The position numbers and the translations under genes were made by a program. Below the pieces are notes generated by a model. The model did no database searches. It saw only the letters and a program-made list of their open reading frames with translations, and had not been told where the DNA came from. Of a DNA stretch of 64,000 nt, positions 1 through 13,399 are shown piece after piece. The stretch's first letter is position 1; every line of letters starts with the position of its first letter. Origin of the DNA: Lycorma delicatula (lineage: Eukaryota; Arthropoda; Insecta; Hemiptera; Fulgoridae); the NCBI RefSeq assembly GCF_047948215.1, contig NC_134456.1, positions 60,961,029-61,025,028 on the forward strand. Reading direction: 5' to 3'.

Positions 1-155
1 AAATTGTGTAGGCAGGCCACGTTTGGAATATGTAAAACAAATTGTTAGGGATGTAGGATGTAGGGGGTATACTGAAATGAAACGACTAGCACTAGATAGG
101 GAATCTTGGAGAGCTGCATCAAACCAGTCAAATGACTGAAGACAAAAAAAAAAAA
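1..155 (+). mobile_element. 3' tail of an RTE-like LINE, cut by the window edge
   Basis: Non-coding 3' end of a non-LTR retrotransposon, ending in a 12-base A run. The same tail, inverted, forms the 3' end of the coding LINE at 54.1-57.05 kb and occurs again near 10.9 kb. Shared landmarks are ctagatagggaatcttgg, gctgcatcaaaccagtca and the run of A. The coding part, if present, lies to the left of the window. Confidence 0.85.
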
Positions 156-1083
156 CAGAAAGTATCTAGAAAAATTTCACTACAAACTTATATTATCCTC
201 AGAAAAATGTTTTCTGATAGTGTTTTTTGGAGATAATATTACTACCAAAAACCCTTTCTTTTGGTATTGATACAATACAAGAGCGATTGAATACTCACAG
301 TTGTTTAGAATATTTTAAAATTAATTTTTGTTAACAAAATTAATTAGTGTAACGTAATAGATTTAAATAATTATTGCTGCTCCGCAGCGTTATTGTTAAA
401 AAGTAATATTATATATTTTAAAAAATCGTCTAAAAACCTAGTGGACCTGTGCTGCTCCAAGAAATATTATTATAAAGTAATGTTATAAAAAAAAAAAATC
501 GGCTAAAAAAGCTATTCCATTTACAATACGTCTCACCACAACCCTTTTTTTTTTTCCTTTCCTAACACAGGTAAAATGCTCAAAACCAATTTCCAATTCG
601 CCCAGATGTTTTACTGAATGGATCGGGATGAATGTTTTTATTCGATATTCTAATTCTGAAAACATAAGAATTCCGCATAATAAATGCATTCTGGACAATA
701 TACTAAAATATTTATTTATAAATATAAACGGAAAACCACAATTATTTATTATTCATAACTATAAAAAAAAATGTTACTTTAATAAAAATATAATTTCATG
801 AAAAATGTTTTGTGAATTTAATTAAAATAATACAATTTTTTTGTCATTGATCTCGTACACATAAAGAAACTACCTTCCAAGTGTAAGGAGTTCAGTCTCA
901 TGCAATACCCATTTCTATCTTCCAATTGCTTTTTCATATCGCATTTTTAATTCATTTTAATAAGCATTTTGTGGATTGGCTTTTTTAAAATTATAGATCA
1001 CTTTACCAAAAAACTTTTTTTAAGTACCATCAAAATAACAAATACGCAAAATTTTAGTGTTAAAACGGTAGAAATTTAAATAT
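156..1083. other. A+T-rich DNA, no feature seen
   Basis: Only short chance ORFs in A+T-rich sequence with homopolymer runs. I see no motif, repeat or coding signature. Confidence 0.6.
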
Positions 1084-1084
1084 T

Positions 1085-1165
1085 CTAACGCGAGGGATTG
1101 AACCACTTTTTAATAGTACGTTACTTAAATTCTATTAATTACGTAACGATTAAACCAAATCAGAT
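1085..1165 (-). repeat. Degenerate tRNA-like sequence (SINE head or tRNA pseudogene)
   Basis: Read on the minus strand, a B-box-like ggttcaatccc (1094-1104) is preceded about 50 bases upstream by an A-box-like ttggtttaatcg. The arms needed for a working tRNA do not pair, so a decayed SINE head is more likely than a gene. Confidence 0.35.
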
Positions 1166-2038
1166 TTTCTATTTTCAAACTGTTTTTGTAGTAAGAAAAA
1201 TAGCACAACTTAGATTTCCAGATTAACGTCTATTTTTAGTCATTTCGGTGTAGAAAATTTTATGGAGATTTCTTAGCAGGTGTTTTAGATATTGTACTAG
1301 ATTCTAGAAAATTTCAATACCCTAGGAATCGTTTTAAGTCTAGTAATTTTCGTTTAGTAATCGACAATGCCATTTTAATTTTGTTGCCTGCTGTTCTAAA
1401 TAGTTAAAAAACTTATGAGTTATAGCATTGAAAAAAAGTACTTAAATTATTTACGAAATAAATTCTATGCTTTCCAGGTTCTCTGCTTCCGCTGAAATAT
1501 CCGCAGCATAATTAAAATTTTTCTAGGTGCTTCATAATACGTTTAAAATACTCCTTCCTTTTTTTTTTACGGTTTTCACATTTATAGTCTTTCTTAAATT
1601 TCTTTTATTAATAATATTATGAGTGAGTAATCCTTCAATTTTATATACATAAATTTAACAGCTTATTTAAATGTATTGTGTTAGCTACATTTTGTGTTAT
1701 TATTTTTTATGTGCATTGTCCATTTTTATTTACGATAAATTAAATATTCTAATAAATTTTATTTCTTTTATTTTATTCCAGTTTAATGCTGTTTTGATGG
1801 AGACTTATGAAACTTGTGGAAACTTGGAGACTTGTGAAACTTGTGTTAAAAATTAAACGACGAATCTTTTTAAATTCCTGTTCTAATTATAGAAGAGAAA
1901 TAAACTACATAATAATAATATAAACGCCTCTAAAAATTGTTTATTTATATATTAAGATAAGGCTCTCAATTGATTTAAAGTCAACTTTTTCATTCATCAT
2001 TTGTTTGTTAGACAGTCGTCCAAAACGCGATAATTAAA
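1166..2038. other. A+T-rich DNA with one small tandem duplication
   Basis: Nothing coding is supported. At 1800-1845 a 19-base unit, gagacttRtgaaacttgtg, is present twice at a spacing of 27 bases with one difference. It looks like a local slippage duplication. Confidence 0.5.
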
Positions 2039-2182
2039 ATGGAGTATGTTATAGGTTTAAAGAACGTAATTTTAAGCAGATTAAAAGAAATAAAATTAAA
2101 TATTTTCTCAATTAGTATTGGTTTTATAGTTGCTTTTTTAATTGTATTAGTTATTTATCTTATATTTTATTTTGCTACTTGA
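2039..2182 (+). CDS. Possible small membrane peptide, 47 residues (speculative)
   Basis: An ATG in good insect context (aaaATGg) opens a 47-codon frame ending in TGA. The N-terminal 20 residues hold the charged ones (two Glu, three Lys, one Arg). From about residue 21 to the end there is an uninterrupted hydrophobic stretch rich in Ile, Leu, Phe and Val, as in a single-pass membrane peptide. In DNA this rich in T, a hydrophobic frame of this length arises easily by chance, since TTT, ATT and TTA codons dominate. There is no splice or promoter signal I can defend. No family was recognised. Confidence 0.12.
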   Translation: MEYVIGLKNVILSRLKEIKLNIFSISIGFIVAFLIVLVIYLIFYFAT

Positions 2183-2642
2183 TTTTATAATTTAATTGGA
2201 ATTATGGTTATTTTTATAGCGTTTAATTACTGGAATATTTTAAATCTCAATATATACGTTAAATTAAAGAAAATAAAAGAAAGAAACGAGTTAAAGATAA
2301 AGTTTTAGTTTAATATTTAATTACAGATAATTATTTTTCTATCTTTACGCTATTTCTGACTTGTAGCTAATAATGTTATATATACGCTTATTTTGAGTTT
2401 TTTTAAAACCAAGTAATCAAATACCAGTGGATGCTTTTACTATAAGCCCAGTAATTATGAATTTTTTTCTTTCATCGGCAAAATATTATATATTACTTTC
2501 AAAATTGCATTTTATTCTATTTATTATTGTTTTCCTAAAAAAATTAATTATCTTAAATTTCATAAAAGAAATCTCAAGATCATTAAAGAACGCTTTATAT
2601 CCTTTTTTTAATTTATTAAATTTGAAAGAATAACTTTCTTTG
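2183..2642. other. A+T-rich DNA, no feature seen
   Basis: Short chance frames only. No recognised motif. Confidence 0.55.
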
Positions 2643-2687
2643 TATTATTATTATTATTATTATTATAATTATAATTATAATTATTTA

Positions 2688-2772
<85 letters not shown>
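2643..2772. repeat. (TTA)n microsatellite
   Basis: About 130 bases of TTA repeats, broken near the left end by a short ataattataattataatta segment and a single ttg. The right part is an uninterrupted run of more than 20 units, so it is likely length-polymorphic. Confidence 0.95.
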
Positions 2773-4855
2773 CTCGTGTAATTCAATGTGAATTTTATTA
2801 AAAATATTTTTTTATTTTTGATTACTTTTTGTTTATTTAAAATCCGTTAATGAATTTGTCATTCTATTATTATTGAGTACATTATCTCATAAATTATTTA
2901 TATCATTATTTTCAACTTATTACAAGGTTTAGATTTGTTTTCTGAAACATTAGTGCCACAATTTATTATATTCTTTTAAATATTTATCTAATATTTTTAA
3001 ATATTTTTCCACTTAATAACAGATTTATTCGCCTTATTTCTTTCAGGTGGAATCCATTTCCATTCACTTTTACTTTGTGGCCATGGTCTTTCTCTAATTA
3101 CTCGTGTATGTTCTTGAATGGCCATGCAGTATAGTTAGATTATTATTAAAATTAGAATATTATGTACAGTAGGACGATGAGTAATCGTGTAACTATCGCG
3201 TCTTGTTTTTTAAATCTGTAAACAGTTTCTACAGTAACGCATGCGGTAAACGTTTATTCTATTATAAAAAAAAAGTAAATTTAGATATTTTTCGGTAAAA
3301 GATTAATTATGTTAACACGAGATTTATTTGTAAATTTTGTTAACCTTTCTATTACAATTTGCCCTTATTCTAAAAATCTTGTTTAGTTTTTTATTGTTTA
3401 GTGTTCATTGTTTAGGTTTTTCTGTTGAAGTTACTAATATAGTTAGTTTTATTTAGAAAAAGTAAAGTTTTTTTCCTTTGAAAAATATTCTTGAACTAAC
3501 AAGCATTGTTTTCTGCTGTATATTAATTATCCTTATTAATAAAGTAACATGGTTGTTTTTTTCCCGAAGCGGTCTACTAGTAACCGCGTCTATAACATAT
3601 TTTTGCTTCTTTAAAATATTTCCTTCATTTTCTCAGAGTGCACGCGTTTTTCTTCTTCTGTTCATTTTCTTCTGATACTCTTTTTTCATTCTTTAACACG
3701 AATATTCCGATCAAAAATTATTTTTCTAGACTTCATTCTATCCAAACAATCCTCCTCCTCTTGTATTTTTTAGGTCTTGAAGTTCCTCTTTCATCTCTTA
3801 TTTATCCTGATTAGCTTTTTAGTTTCCAAAGTTAATCGAACATTTATTTATTTAGTTTTTTTGGATTTATTCAGATTATATGTTAAAGGAATTTTAATTT
3901 TAGTTTTCCAATTGCGGTTTCCAAATCTTCTTAGGTCTTATACATTTTTTTATTTAATTTTATTTAGTCTGTACCCATCCTGTGTTTTTCAGGGATGGTA
4001 GATTCTTCTTGGTATTTTCGTTTTGATTTTCACAAGATTTTCTAAGAGCATCAGAAAATTATAAATATAATTTTTTATAAAGATTTTTATAAAATTAAAA
4101 CGATATTATTTTTAAATATATAGTAATAGATTATGCTGCAGAGCATAACTTCCAGTTTCATTGCGCAACTGTCCGCAGCATATTTCTACTTCCTCAACAT
4201 GGATCAGTTAAATTTCATCCTTTGTTTAATTTTTTTCATTAATATTATCAATAAGAGAAATACTGGAGTTTTTATAAGAAGTCCATTTCCATTTAGTTAA
4301 AATCTTGGCGAATTCTTTTGTTAATTTTCAACGGTTTTACCGAACGATGATCAACAATACTTGCCAAGATAGAAAATCTCTTTTTTGATATAATTGTTAT
4401 TTAGCGGACGAAATAAGTGGATTAAGTTATCATGTTTAATTTATACCCTCAACATTAATTTTCGTTATTATTCTTTTTATCGGACAGCAATTGTTTTACT
4501 ATCCAGCTATGTATACTATTTAGTAAGAAAAATTAATTTAAAACTTTCGTGAAATTAGAAATACATACATTTTCATGATAACTAAACTAAAATTCCCCTT
4601 GAACTAATTTTGTCAATAGTTGGAAAAAATCTAATGTTGACACCACATGACTACCTTGTAGCTTATTAAATTACATAAACACATTTTTTTTTTAAAAAGT
4701 ACTTAAAATTTTATTTCACTAACAACTGATTTGTTTCATATTTTATTTTTTTTGTTATTGAATTATTATTTATTGAAATTTTTTTTACAATCAGAGGATA
4801 ATAATTATTAATAAATCAATATACTTAAATTAAAAAAAGTTAAAAAAGGAAGTGA
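2773..4855. other. T-rich DNA, no feature seen
   Basis: T-rich on the plus strand, especially 3.4-4.0 kb, which explains the hydrophobic chance frames there. No conserved domain, repeat unit or RNA fold was recognised. Confidence 0.55.
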
Positions 4856-4856
4856 A

Positions 4857-4915
4857 ATCGGATTCGAACCGATGTGCCTTCTCCTTGTAAGATCCAAATA
4901 TTTCATTAATTAAAA
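4857..4915 (-). repeat. tRNA-like B-box remnant
   Basis: The minus strand reads atcggttcgaatccgattt, a near-perfect tRNA T-arm and Pol III B box (4860-4870). Upstream sequence does not form a clear A box. Best read as a fragment of a SINE or a tRNA pseudogene. Confidence 0.35.
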
Positions 4916-7590
4916 TTTTATTTGTCTATAACTCTGGAACAAATGAAAATAAATACCACTTATGATATATCGTTGAAATCTCTCAGTGAGGGGTTATTAC
5001 TGCAATTAAGAAAAACTCCAAAATCCAAATCATTTAGATTTTAGGCTTTTGTAGGGGGAATATAATTTGTTTGTGCATTTCTAAATTAGAGATTTAAAAA
5101 ATTATCTCGGTTAAATATTTGTCTGTTTTTCTAACTTAAAAGGGGTGTTACCATAAGGGTAAAAGCTTAAAAACTCATATTTATGTTTTATTTATAAGGA
5201 ATAATTAGCTTGATTCGTTGTACAATCCCATTTTATTGTAACAAATACTGTTAATTACAAAATATTAAAAACGATTAGTTAGATTAAATAGAAATAGTGA
5301 TATTAAAAATTTCTTAACTTCTAATTGTATAGAAAATGTGTACAATTTATTTTTATAGAAAAAAAGAAGCAATATATTTAAACATTACTCTTTTTACTAT
5401 TATATAGTAATATAATAACATGCGTATACAAAATAACATTCTGATCAAAAGTCACGTTTTTCATATTTACCTCGTTGTAATTGTTGTTATTTTATGTCAG
5501 TAAAACACTAGATTACAACTTACATACATCTTTAAAGTTCACCAAAATTTTAATCATTTTTATTATGGAAATTTATTCCTAATTACCGGATAATAATAAT
5601 AATACCAATTCGTAGAATTTATATTTATGAGTATGTAAAATGATATACCACAAGCATATAAAAATTTTGTAGCTTTCGATAACAAAAAATTTATAAGCAA
5701 AATTTAAATCAGATTTATTAAACCTCCTAACTGTGATTAAATCAAATATAAATGGTGTATTAGTATCCAAGAATATCAATTGAATTTTCATTTCACACAC
5801 TTCAAAGATTTATCAAATGATTTTATCGAGCTTGTAATTGAAATTTAAAACCAGATAATCTACCTATCGTAACTTAATAATTGTCTTTCTAATAACCACC
5901 GATAAATTTTCATCCTACTCTTCATGATATAGATTTTACTTAGCTTTTTGTTAATTTTTGATGTACTGAAGTTTTAACACTAATAAATCTTTTACTATTG
6001 GAATCTAGTGGCAAAAATATACATTCATTATATTTTGCGATAACAACACTTTTAAATTGCTAGAATTCTGTTTTGTGCATTGTAAATATAAATTAGAATT
6101 AATCAGAATTTTTACTAAAATTTAAAAAATCTATGACTAATTAGGTTTTATTTTATTTATTTTTTGCTTGGAAATTTGATGGAATTCCCAATTAAATTAT
6201 AAAACCCTGAGTCTATGTTGTTAATAAAATGATATTTTCTAAAAACTTCCATATAAAGATATTACTTTTTTATCAGGATTAGAGTGAAATTTAACGAAAA
6301 CCACCGCGCATATGAAAGAAACAAGAAGGGTGTGGTATGTTACTTAGGTTTTATATTTCTCAGGATATATTTACTCAGCAGAATGGGTAAGTACCTAAGT
6401 TTTGAAGTTTGCCTGTACTTGTTTAAATTATATAACCTACCACAATATCTGCGTATGTAATTTTTATCAACATTTAATATGTAACCATGTAAACATTTTG
6501 ACTTTTTGGAAAAAAATGAATGCAGCTGGTGTAAGTTCAGGATTTGGCAAAAATAGTTTGTGTCAGTCAATCTGTCGGTATAATCAGTTTCTCAAAACTT
6601 TTAATAAATTTTAATGAATTATTAAAATATTGGTTTTCTTACTTCAAATTTAGAATAGCTAAGCGTCTTATTTGTTGTTATGTATCCAAAATTATTTTAT
6701 AACTAAGCTATACTGATTAAAATAACAAATATTATATAAATTTTGATGAAACAAATTTTTAACATAACTAAAACGATTTATTTTATTGACACAAAAATTT
6801 GAATAGCTAGTTCTTGAATACTGATGGAGCAATTTGGAGTTTTATAATAGAATAGTTTTAGAATCTTCTCATCATATAAAAATCTACCTTAATTAATTTT
6901 AAACTCGTAAATATCATATTGAATAATAAACATAAATCTTGCCAAAGAAACATAATTCATTTTAAAAGTTTTTCAGTCAGTCAAGCAAATATAAATTACA
7001 ATTTTTTTTGTAAAAGAAATCTCGTATAGACTACACACAAACAATTGGCAAATATTCAAATTAATTATAAAGAATTAATACAAGTATTATACGTAAATAA
7101 AATATTTTTAGTAGGCGGATTTAAGAATAAAAAGAAAACATAAAGAACAAGAAAAATACACGCAAGCAAAATAGAGTGAAGGTGTTTATCTGCGTGTGTT
7201 AAGATAGTGGCTGTTTTCAAGTTCAGATCATGTGCAATGGTATGCATTTACGTTGTCTTTAAAATTATTTATACGCATATATATTTATTATGATATAGAA
7301 TAAATGAAATTTAAAAAATATATATTTCTAAAATGATTAAGAAAAGATGGTTGAACAAAAAAATTATCTAATAAAACAAAATAAGACGTAGCTGAATGGC
7401 AAAAGCACAATGATAGATAATAAAACCATTTACACGTGGACTTAACTAATGTGCATAAATTATCATTTCACTTGCATTCATATTCCATCTAATGACTTAC
7501 GTTTATTAATCTGTTTAATTGATGTTATCTACATAAGCTTACATAATTACGTAGCCTGTGAGATGAATAGTAACTAATAAAGACAAATTC
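4916..7590. other. A+T-rich DNA, no feature seen
   Basis: Overlapping chance frames on both strands at 6.3-6.6 kb have no recognisable domain. Nothing else is supported. Confidence 0.55.
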
Positions 7591-7662
7591 CGAATCCGGG
7601 AATCGAACCCAGAATCTTCAGGATATCAGGCGGTTTTTCTGTCAAATAATCAACCGTAACTA
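7591..7662 (-). repeat. tRNA-like SINE head or tRNA pseudogene
   Basis: On the minus strand, ctgggttcgattcccgg is a complete T-arm with a consensus B box (7598-7610), preceded by an A-box-like cggttgattatttg. The acceptor ends do not pair well and no CCA or discriminator context is evident, so this is not called as a tRNA gene. Confidence 0.4.
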
Positions 7663-8401
7663 CTTATAAGTTTTTATATTTTCTTGAAAAGAATTCTTAC
7701 TTAAAAAAAAGCATATTTGAAGTACAAATAAAAATCTATTTTAAATTGCTAAATTCCCGTGTTTTCCTAACCTCCAATTATTTTAGATATTAAACTTATT
7801 TCTGGGTTCCAAAAAGAAGATAATTGTTTTTAAAAAAATTTACATATATATTTTATAATGAATACAAAAATTGATAATTATATTTATTTAAGATTTCAAA
7901 TCTGTCCGTTCCATTTTCCGGTACATGGATTTCAATTTCTAGTATAAACTGAATATCTATTATGAATTGAAACTTAAATCATTACAAACTGAGTATAAGC
8001 CATTTTTAATAGTTTTTAAATTTAGAATTAAATTTATTTTCTGCTCCGAACAGGAGATTTAAACAAGCGTTTATTTCGTTTATTTAGCATTTAGATTCAA
8101 TAACAAATAAATATATTAAATAAATAGATTCAATAAAACAATATGTCTCGGTTTTCACCTTTCTAGAGAAATTTCTAAGGCAATTACAGAAATTTCACTG
8201 TAATTATGTAAAAATATAATTACACATGAAAGCTTTTATTTTAAACTTATATAGGAAAAATTCAGTATGTACTTTTTATTTTATAAATCATTTGAGGTAC
8301 AAAAATCAATAGATTTAAATGTTAAAAAACTTGAGTGAATTGATCTCGCTTAAATTTTACATCAAGATTTAAAATTCTCTTCTCATAAAAGTAATAATTA
8401 G
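7663..8401. other. A+T-rich DNA, no feature seen
   Basis: No coding or repeat signal was recognised between the two tRNA-like sequences. Confidence 0.55.
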
Positions 8402-8586
8402 GTGCCGGCCTCCGTGGCGCAAGTGGTACCGTCTCCGCCTTTCACCCGGAGATCCTGAGTTCCAATCCCGGTCAGGCATAGCAATTTTCATACGCTACAA
8501 ATTTTCATTTGTCCTTAATGACCATAGCAGTCGATGCCCACACATCTCATTAAATGAAAAAAAAAAACAAAAAAAAAACAACAAAT
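8402..8586 (+). mobile_element. tRNA-derived SINE
   Basis: The head holds a consensus A box, tggcgcaagtgg (8415-8426), and a B box, gagttccaatcc (8457-8468), at normal tRNA spacing. Next come the shared body motif ttttcatacgctacaaat and a long A-rich tail interrupted by C. The opening ggcctccgtggcgcaagtgg and the post-B-box cggtcaggca recur in the SINEs at 16.5, 26.2 and 30.6 kb. It makes no protein and would be copied by a LINE reverse transcriptase. This is the best preserved head in the window. No clean target-site duplication was seen. Confidence 0.85.
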
Positions 8587-10859
8587 ACCTAGTTACTTTT
8601 AATACCAAAAAAAATTTTACAAAACCAAATATGTTCAAAATATAATTTTTAACAAGTTTTTATCACTACAAAGGGATGAAAAGTTAGTAAAAATTAGAGA
8701 AAAAAAACTTCTGTAAAATTCTTGTTTAACTTTATTTCCTGTGTATCCCTGTAGGAAGTAAATCACAATAAAATCGATTTGTTAAAAGGAAGTAAGAGTT
8801 TGAATTTCAAGGAACATTTCAACAAAGGAAGCTGCAATTTTTATATTTTTGAAATTTTTCAATTGTTACAATTATTTATTTTGTTTAAAACCCTGATCAA
8901 TTGGTAAAAATAACGATAAAATAAAGTATTATAATTAGGAGGAAAGGATTCCTTAAAACATTTCGTGTTAAAAAAAGTATACGGTTACTTCAAGCACAAT
9001 TAAAATAAACTCTCCTCTTACAAATTGTATAAAAATCTATTCTACTCTATTCCTTCATGCCTTAGAAATTCTAACTCAGATCACTAAAAATCATCTTAAT
9101 TACGCATACTTTAATTTTATATGACTAATATAATTGGTCCAATATATGGTATAATATCTGATTAATATGACATTACTGGTCCGGTAATTAAAGTGAGTTT
9201 CTCTACGCATTCAAGTTTTTACTACTCTTTAAAGCAAAACAGATTTTTTAAATTGATTTAAATTGAGTATCGTTTTAGCTTTTCTTGTATTTATTTTATT
9301 CAGTGATATTCAATGGTAATGGAATTCTTCTTCCTTACAAAATTTTATAACAAGTCTCTTTTTGTACCTGTAGAATCAGATTCAATATAATATGGGTTTT
9401 CAGTAAAAAAATTGGTTTTATCACTAAGAAATAATATTCGTTTATTTTATTCACCATTTAATACAATTTATTTGTGTCAAAAAGGTGTATATGAAAAACG
9501 TACTAACGTAATTGCCCTGTATATTTTCTAGACAACATTTGTTTGGAAAGAAATCTTTGGCTTTAAAGCAGAAAAAGATCTTGTTCCTTAACACCTTAAT
9601 TTACCCCCAGAAAAATATTCACTCTCTACCTTGTTACATAATAATGTACACGATTAGGAAAATTGATTCATTTTTCTTCGAAGGAAAAACATTTTTCGTA
9701 CTGTGTTGTTAAATGAGGCAATCCTGATTTAACAATACAGCCCAAGGAAGGAATTCCTGAATAACTCATTGTTTTGAATATTTTAATCATTAATGCTTGC
9801 AACACATTTTAATTTATCATTAAGATTACACTGAAGAAAAAGCTAATCAACTATTTATTTTTTATTGTTGCTGTGGCTTTTGACATATAGTTAATTAAGA
9901 GTATTAATTAGTAACATGGTACACGAAATAAATTCCATGATGAGAAATTCCGATTTTTCTGAAATGCATTCTGAGAAAGATAATTTTAAAGCCAAATTGA
10001 AAGTAACATTTTGATACTAATAATTCTCTCAGTAGACTTGTAATTACTTTTCAAAAAACACTTAATTTTCCACAATGCACGAAATTATAAAAAGAAACTT
10101 AAACATAGTTCAATGTGTTTAATATTGAACCTGCTTTAAATCTGACTAAGTGTCCTTCATATAACAATAGTTTTTTGTTTGAATGACGATTGATTCAATT
10201 AAAGCATTCTTTATACTGTTTATCTATGATTTATACTTTATTTATTTATTATTAAAATATGTTTAAAAGAAAACAATAACACGTACATTTTTTAATAGCC
10301 TTATTTAATACATTGTATATTAATTATTTGCTTATCTTTATTAATAAGCGATGTAAATGTCAAAAATTATAATAAAAAAGTTGAATCTCTATAACCTTGA
10401 AAAATGGAAAAAAAAGTCGTAATGTAATAAATAGATAAATAAATACATCAGTACTTAATTTGTTGTTGATTTTTATTATTATTTTTTTTCATTTTCTTAA
10501 TATTACACAAGCCAATTATGTTCTTAACCGTTTCAAATTTACGTACATTCACATTCCCGGATATAGGGTGTAAATTACAGAATTAGTTTCTAGTGTTAGT
10601 TGAATAAATTACTGAGATAAAGAATTACCATAATTAAGCTTGGCACGTAGGTACTTAACATATGTATCAATATTTATATTCCATAATTAGTAATTAATAA
10701 TAAAAATGATAATATAATTGTAACAAAATAATAATAATCGTAAAAAGGAAAGATAATCTCTTCACTGACTGTTAATAGAAAGTAGAAGACTGACTGATTA
10801 ATTTTAAAATCAAATAAATAATATTTAATTAATTTCCAATAAAAAAGAAAAATCTTTTT
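8587..10859. other. A+T-rich DNA, no feature seen
   Basis: Only chance frames, such as one at 9.5-9.7 kb. No element ends or conserved domains were seen. Confidence 0.55.
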
Positions 10860-10872
10860 AATTTCTTTGATT

Positions 10873-10997
10873 TTTTTTGTATTCAGTTATTTGACTGGTT
10901 TGATGCAGTTCTCCAAGATTCCCTATCTAGTGCCAGTCGTTTCATTTCGGTATACCCCCTACATCCTCCATCCCTAACAATTTGTTTTAAATATTCC
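10873..10997 (-). mobile_element. 5'-truncated RTE-like LINE tail with target-site duplication
   Basis: Inverted copy of the tail at the left edge of the window and of the 54-kb LINE: an oligo-T stretch, then tgactggtttgatgcag and ccctatctagtgccagtc. The 13-base word aatttctttgatt lies on both sides (10860-10872 and 10998-11010), as expected for a target-site duplication made by target-primed reverse transcription. Only the last 125 bases of the element were inserted. A third, shorter match to the word at 11031-11042 means local repetitiveness is an alternative. Confidence 0.85.
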
Positions 10998-11059
10998 AAT
11001 TTCTTTGATTATTATTTTTTTCATAATTTCATTTCTTTGATTAATTTACCTAATAAACT

Positions 11060-11178
11060 GCAAGCTTGTGCACGGAGAATATGAAATGAAAGTATGCTAA
11101 GTCTGACTAGGATTCGAACTAGGGACAACAGGATGAAAGGCCAACCAAATTACTAACCATTCCACCATGAGAATCGGC
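11060..11178 (-). mobile_element. tRNA-derived SINE, minus strand
   Basis: Minus strand: A-box-like ggtggaatggtt, then B box agttcgaatcct (11109-11120), then a body with tttcatttcatattctccg and cacaagctt. This resembles the tail of the 16.5-kb SINE (atttccatatttccacg, acaagctt), so the two appear to share a body although the head has drifted. Confidence 0.65.
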
Positions 11179-13399
11179 TTGATAAGTAACTTTATTTCAA
11201 ATCGTAAGAACTTTTTATAAATTAACTTTTTCCATACACCCAGACAAATTACTATAACATATTCAAATTATATGAAATGATTAGTGACTACCCTCACAAA
11301 CGTTCTATTTATTAAGCTAAATAATCGTACACCGCCTTCAATACTAAATCAAAGTTTTTCATAATGTTATTATATAAGAGTAAGATTTATATAACAGCTG
11401 AAAATATAAAAATAAAAGGGTAAAAAAATTGTTTGACGTATTTTTGTCTTCGAACTACCTGGAAATATGAAATAGCTGTATTATTTGAGAAAAATAAGGA
11501 AAAGGAGACTAATCTATTTAACCCTAAATTTAACTTCTTTATTTTAAATTACTATTACGCTTACTTTTGATATCATAGTAAATCTTTGTTGTTGAATAAA
11601 AATGTTGAACTTGTATACAGAATTTCAAATAATTGTATATGTTAAATAATTTAGCGACAATGTTTTGCCGCATAAAATAAAAGAGAAATCTGAGGTAATA
11701 ATTTTATTTATTTATTATTATTTTTTTAATGAAACAATGATAAAATAATTACAGCACTAGAAAGTATGATCTAAATTTATCTTTCAAGTTAAAAACTAAT
11801 ACCAACGATTTTCTAACACTTATCATATCGAAATCAGTCATTTGATTTCGAAAAAAAAAATTATTAGTTTAATTTAGAACTATTCCTTTTTTTAAAGTCG
11901 ATTAAGAAAAGATTGAAGATTAAACATTTTCTGTATATAAACTGGGGAATTAACCAAGGTTTAATTTTAAAATTACAGGAAAAATTTGTTTGTGAAATTT
12001 TCCTTTGATTTTAAAAAAGCAACACCTTTCTATTTTTGTTTTAAAATAAAAGTTATAATAAAACTTTATAATAAAAAGTACAATAAAACTTATTTGAAAA
12101 ATGATGAGTAATTTTTTTTAGTTTAAGATTATCTTAATTACGTAAGAGAAAAAAACCTACTGAAGTTACTATCTAAAAAAACTTTAATTGGAAATTTTCT
12201 TTCTAAAGTTAATTTGCTTTAATATTTATTTTTTAACATTCATAACGTATTTATATTAAAACTGCTAAACTGGTTAATCAAACTTCTATCAACATGTACA
12301 TATAAATAAATATATATATATATATACAATGATTTCAGTAATGTCTTGGTATTAAATTTTTTCCGTTTGGTTGTTTTTATTAGGTTGTTTTATTTGAAAA
12401 TAATATAGTTAAATTGTTTTAAATTACAATAATTATTGTTTAACGGAAGATTCCTTTTAATATTTGTAAGAAGATGACGTGAACACTTGATTAAGATGAT
12501 TTTCCTTCCTGTAAAATTAGCATTTCTATGAAACTATAATAAAAAAATGAAAGAAAAATAAGATACAAATTTTATGAAACTAGTTGCAACATAGTAATAA
12601 TTTTTTTCTTTTTTCCAATGAAAATTTTCCTTTTACGAAAAAATAACATAATAAATATAAATTACTAAAACAACATGTAAAATAATAATATGTTATACAT
12701 TAGGTAAATATTTATGATTTTATTTTATACATTTTACGTGAAAAAATTGTTAAATATTTAGTTTTTTAATATATGTATGCATGTATAAATGGATTCAAAC
12801 ATACAGAAAATATTTTAGTGAAGTATCAAAAATTTGAATAATGATATAAAATGCAATCAGTGTACGTTGATTTTATATATATATATATATATACACGTTA
12901 AGCGTATCTGAAAGTCAAGTAACGTGATTAAACAATGTGGTTATTACTTTTTAATTGTACATTCTTATAGGAGTAGATTAGATATAAAATTATATTTAAC
13001 ATTTGAATTATATTGAATAGTTTATTTTATACAAATTTAAATGATAATTTTTTAAAAATATTTAATATATTTAAAGACACGGAGCTAATTATAAGATATA
13101 TATATATATATATATTGATTAACAGTATGTAAATATGTAATTATAAAAATAATGAAACTAGTTTTTTTCACAAATAAAAATGTCGCTAAGATGATTATCA
13201 TTGTTTCAAATTAGTTTTATTACTTATTTCATTAGTTTTAATAATAAAACTAATTTATTAAAAAAATAAATAAAATAAAACTTAATATAGCTCTAACTTC
13301 AAGGAAAAAAAACTATTTTTAATTATTAATTAGCATATTAAATAGAAAATTTAATTAAAATAATAAATAATGCTGACCTATGATAAGAAATGATATAAC
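11179..13399. other. A+T-rich DNA with three short (TA)n tracts
   Basis: Holds dinucleotide tracts at about 12310-12326, 12874-12893 and 13096-13115. No gene or element was recognised. Confidence 0.6.

Noticed and set aside
2643..2772. CRISPR-like or minisatellite array
   Set aside because: It is a trinucleotide microsatellite with no spacers. No CRISPR array is seen anywhere in the window.
7591..7662. Functional tRNA gene
   Set aside because: The T-arm is good but the acceptor stem and anticodon arm do not pair; it fits a SINE head or pseudogene.
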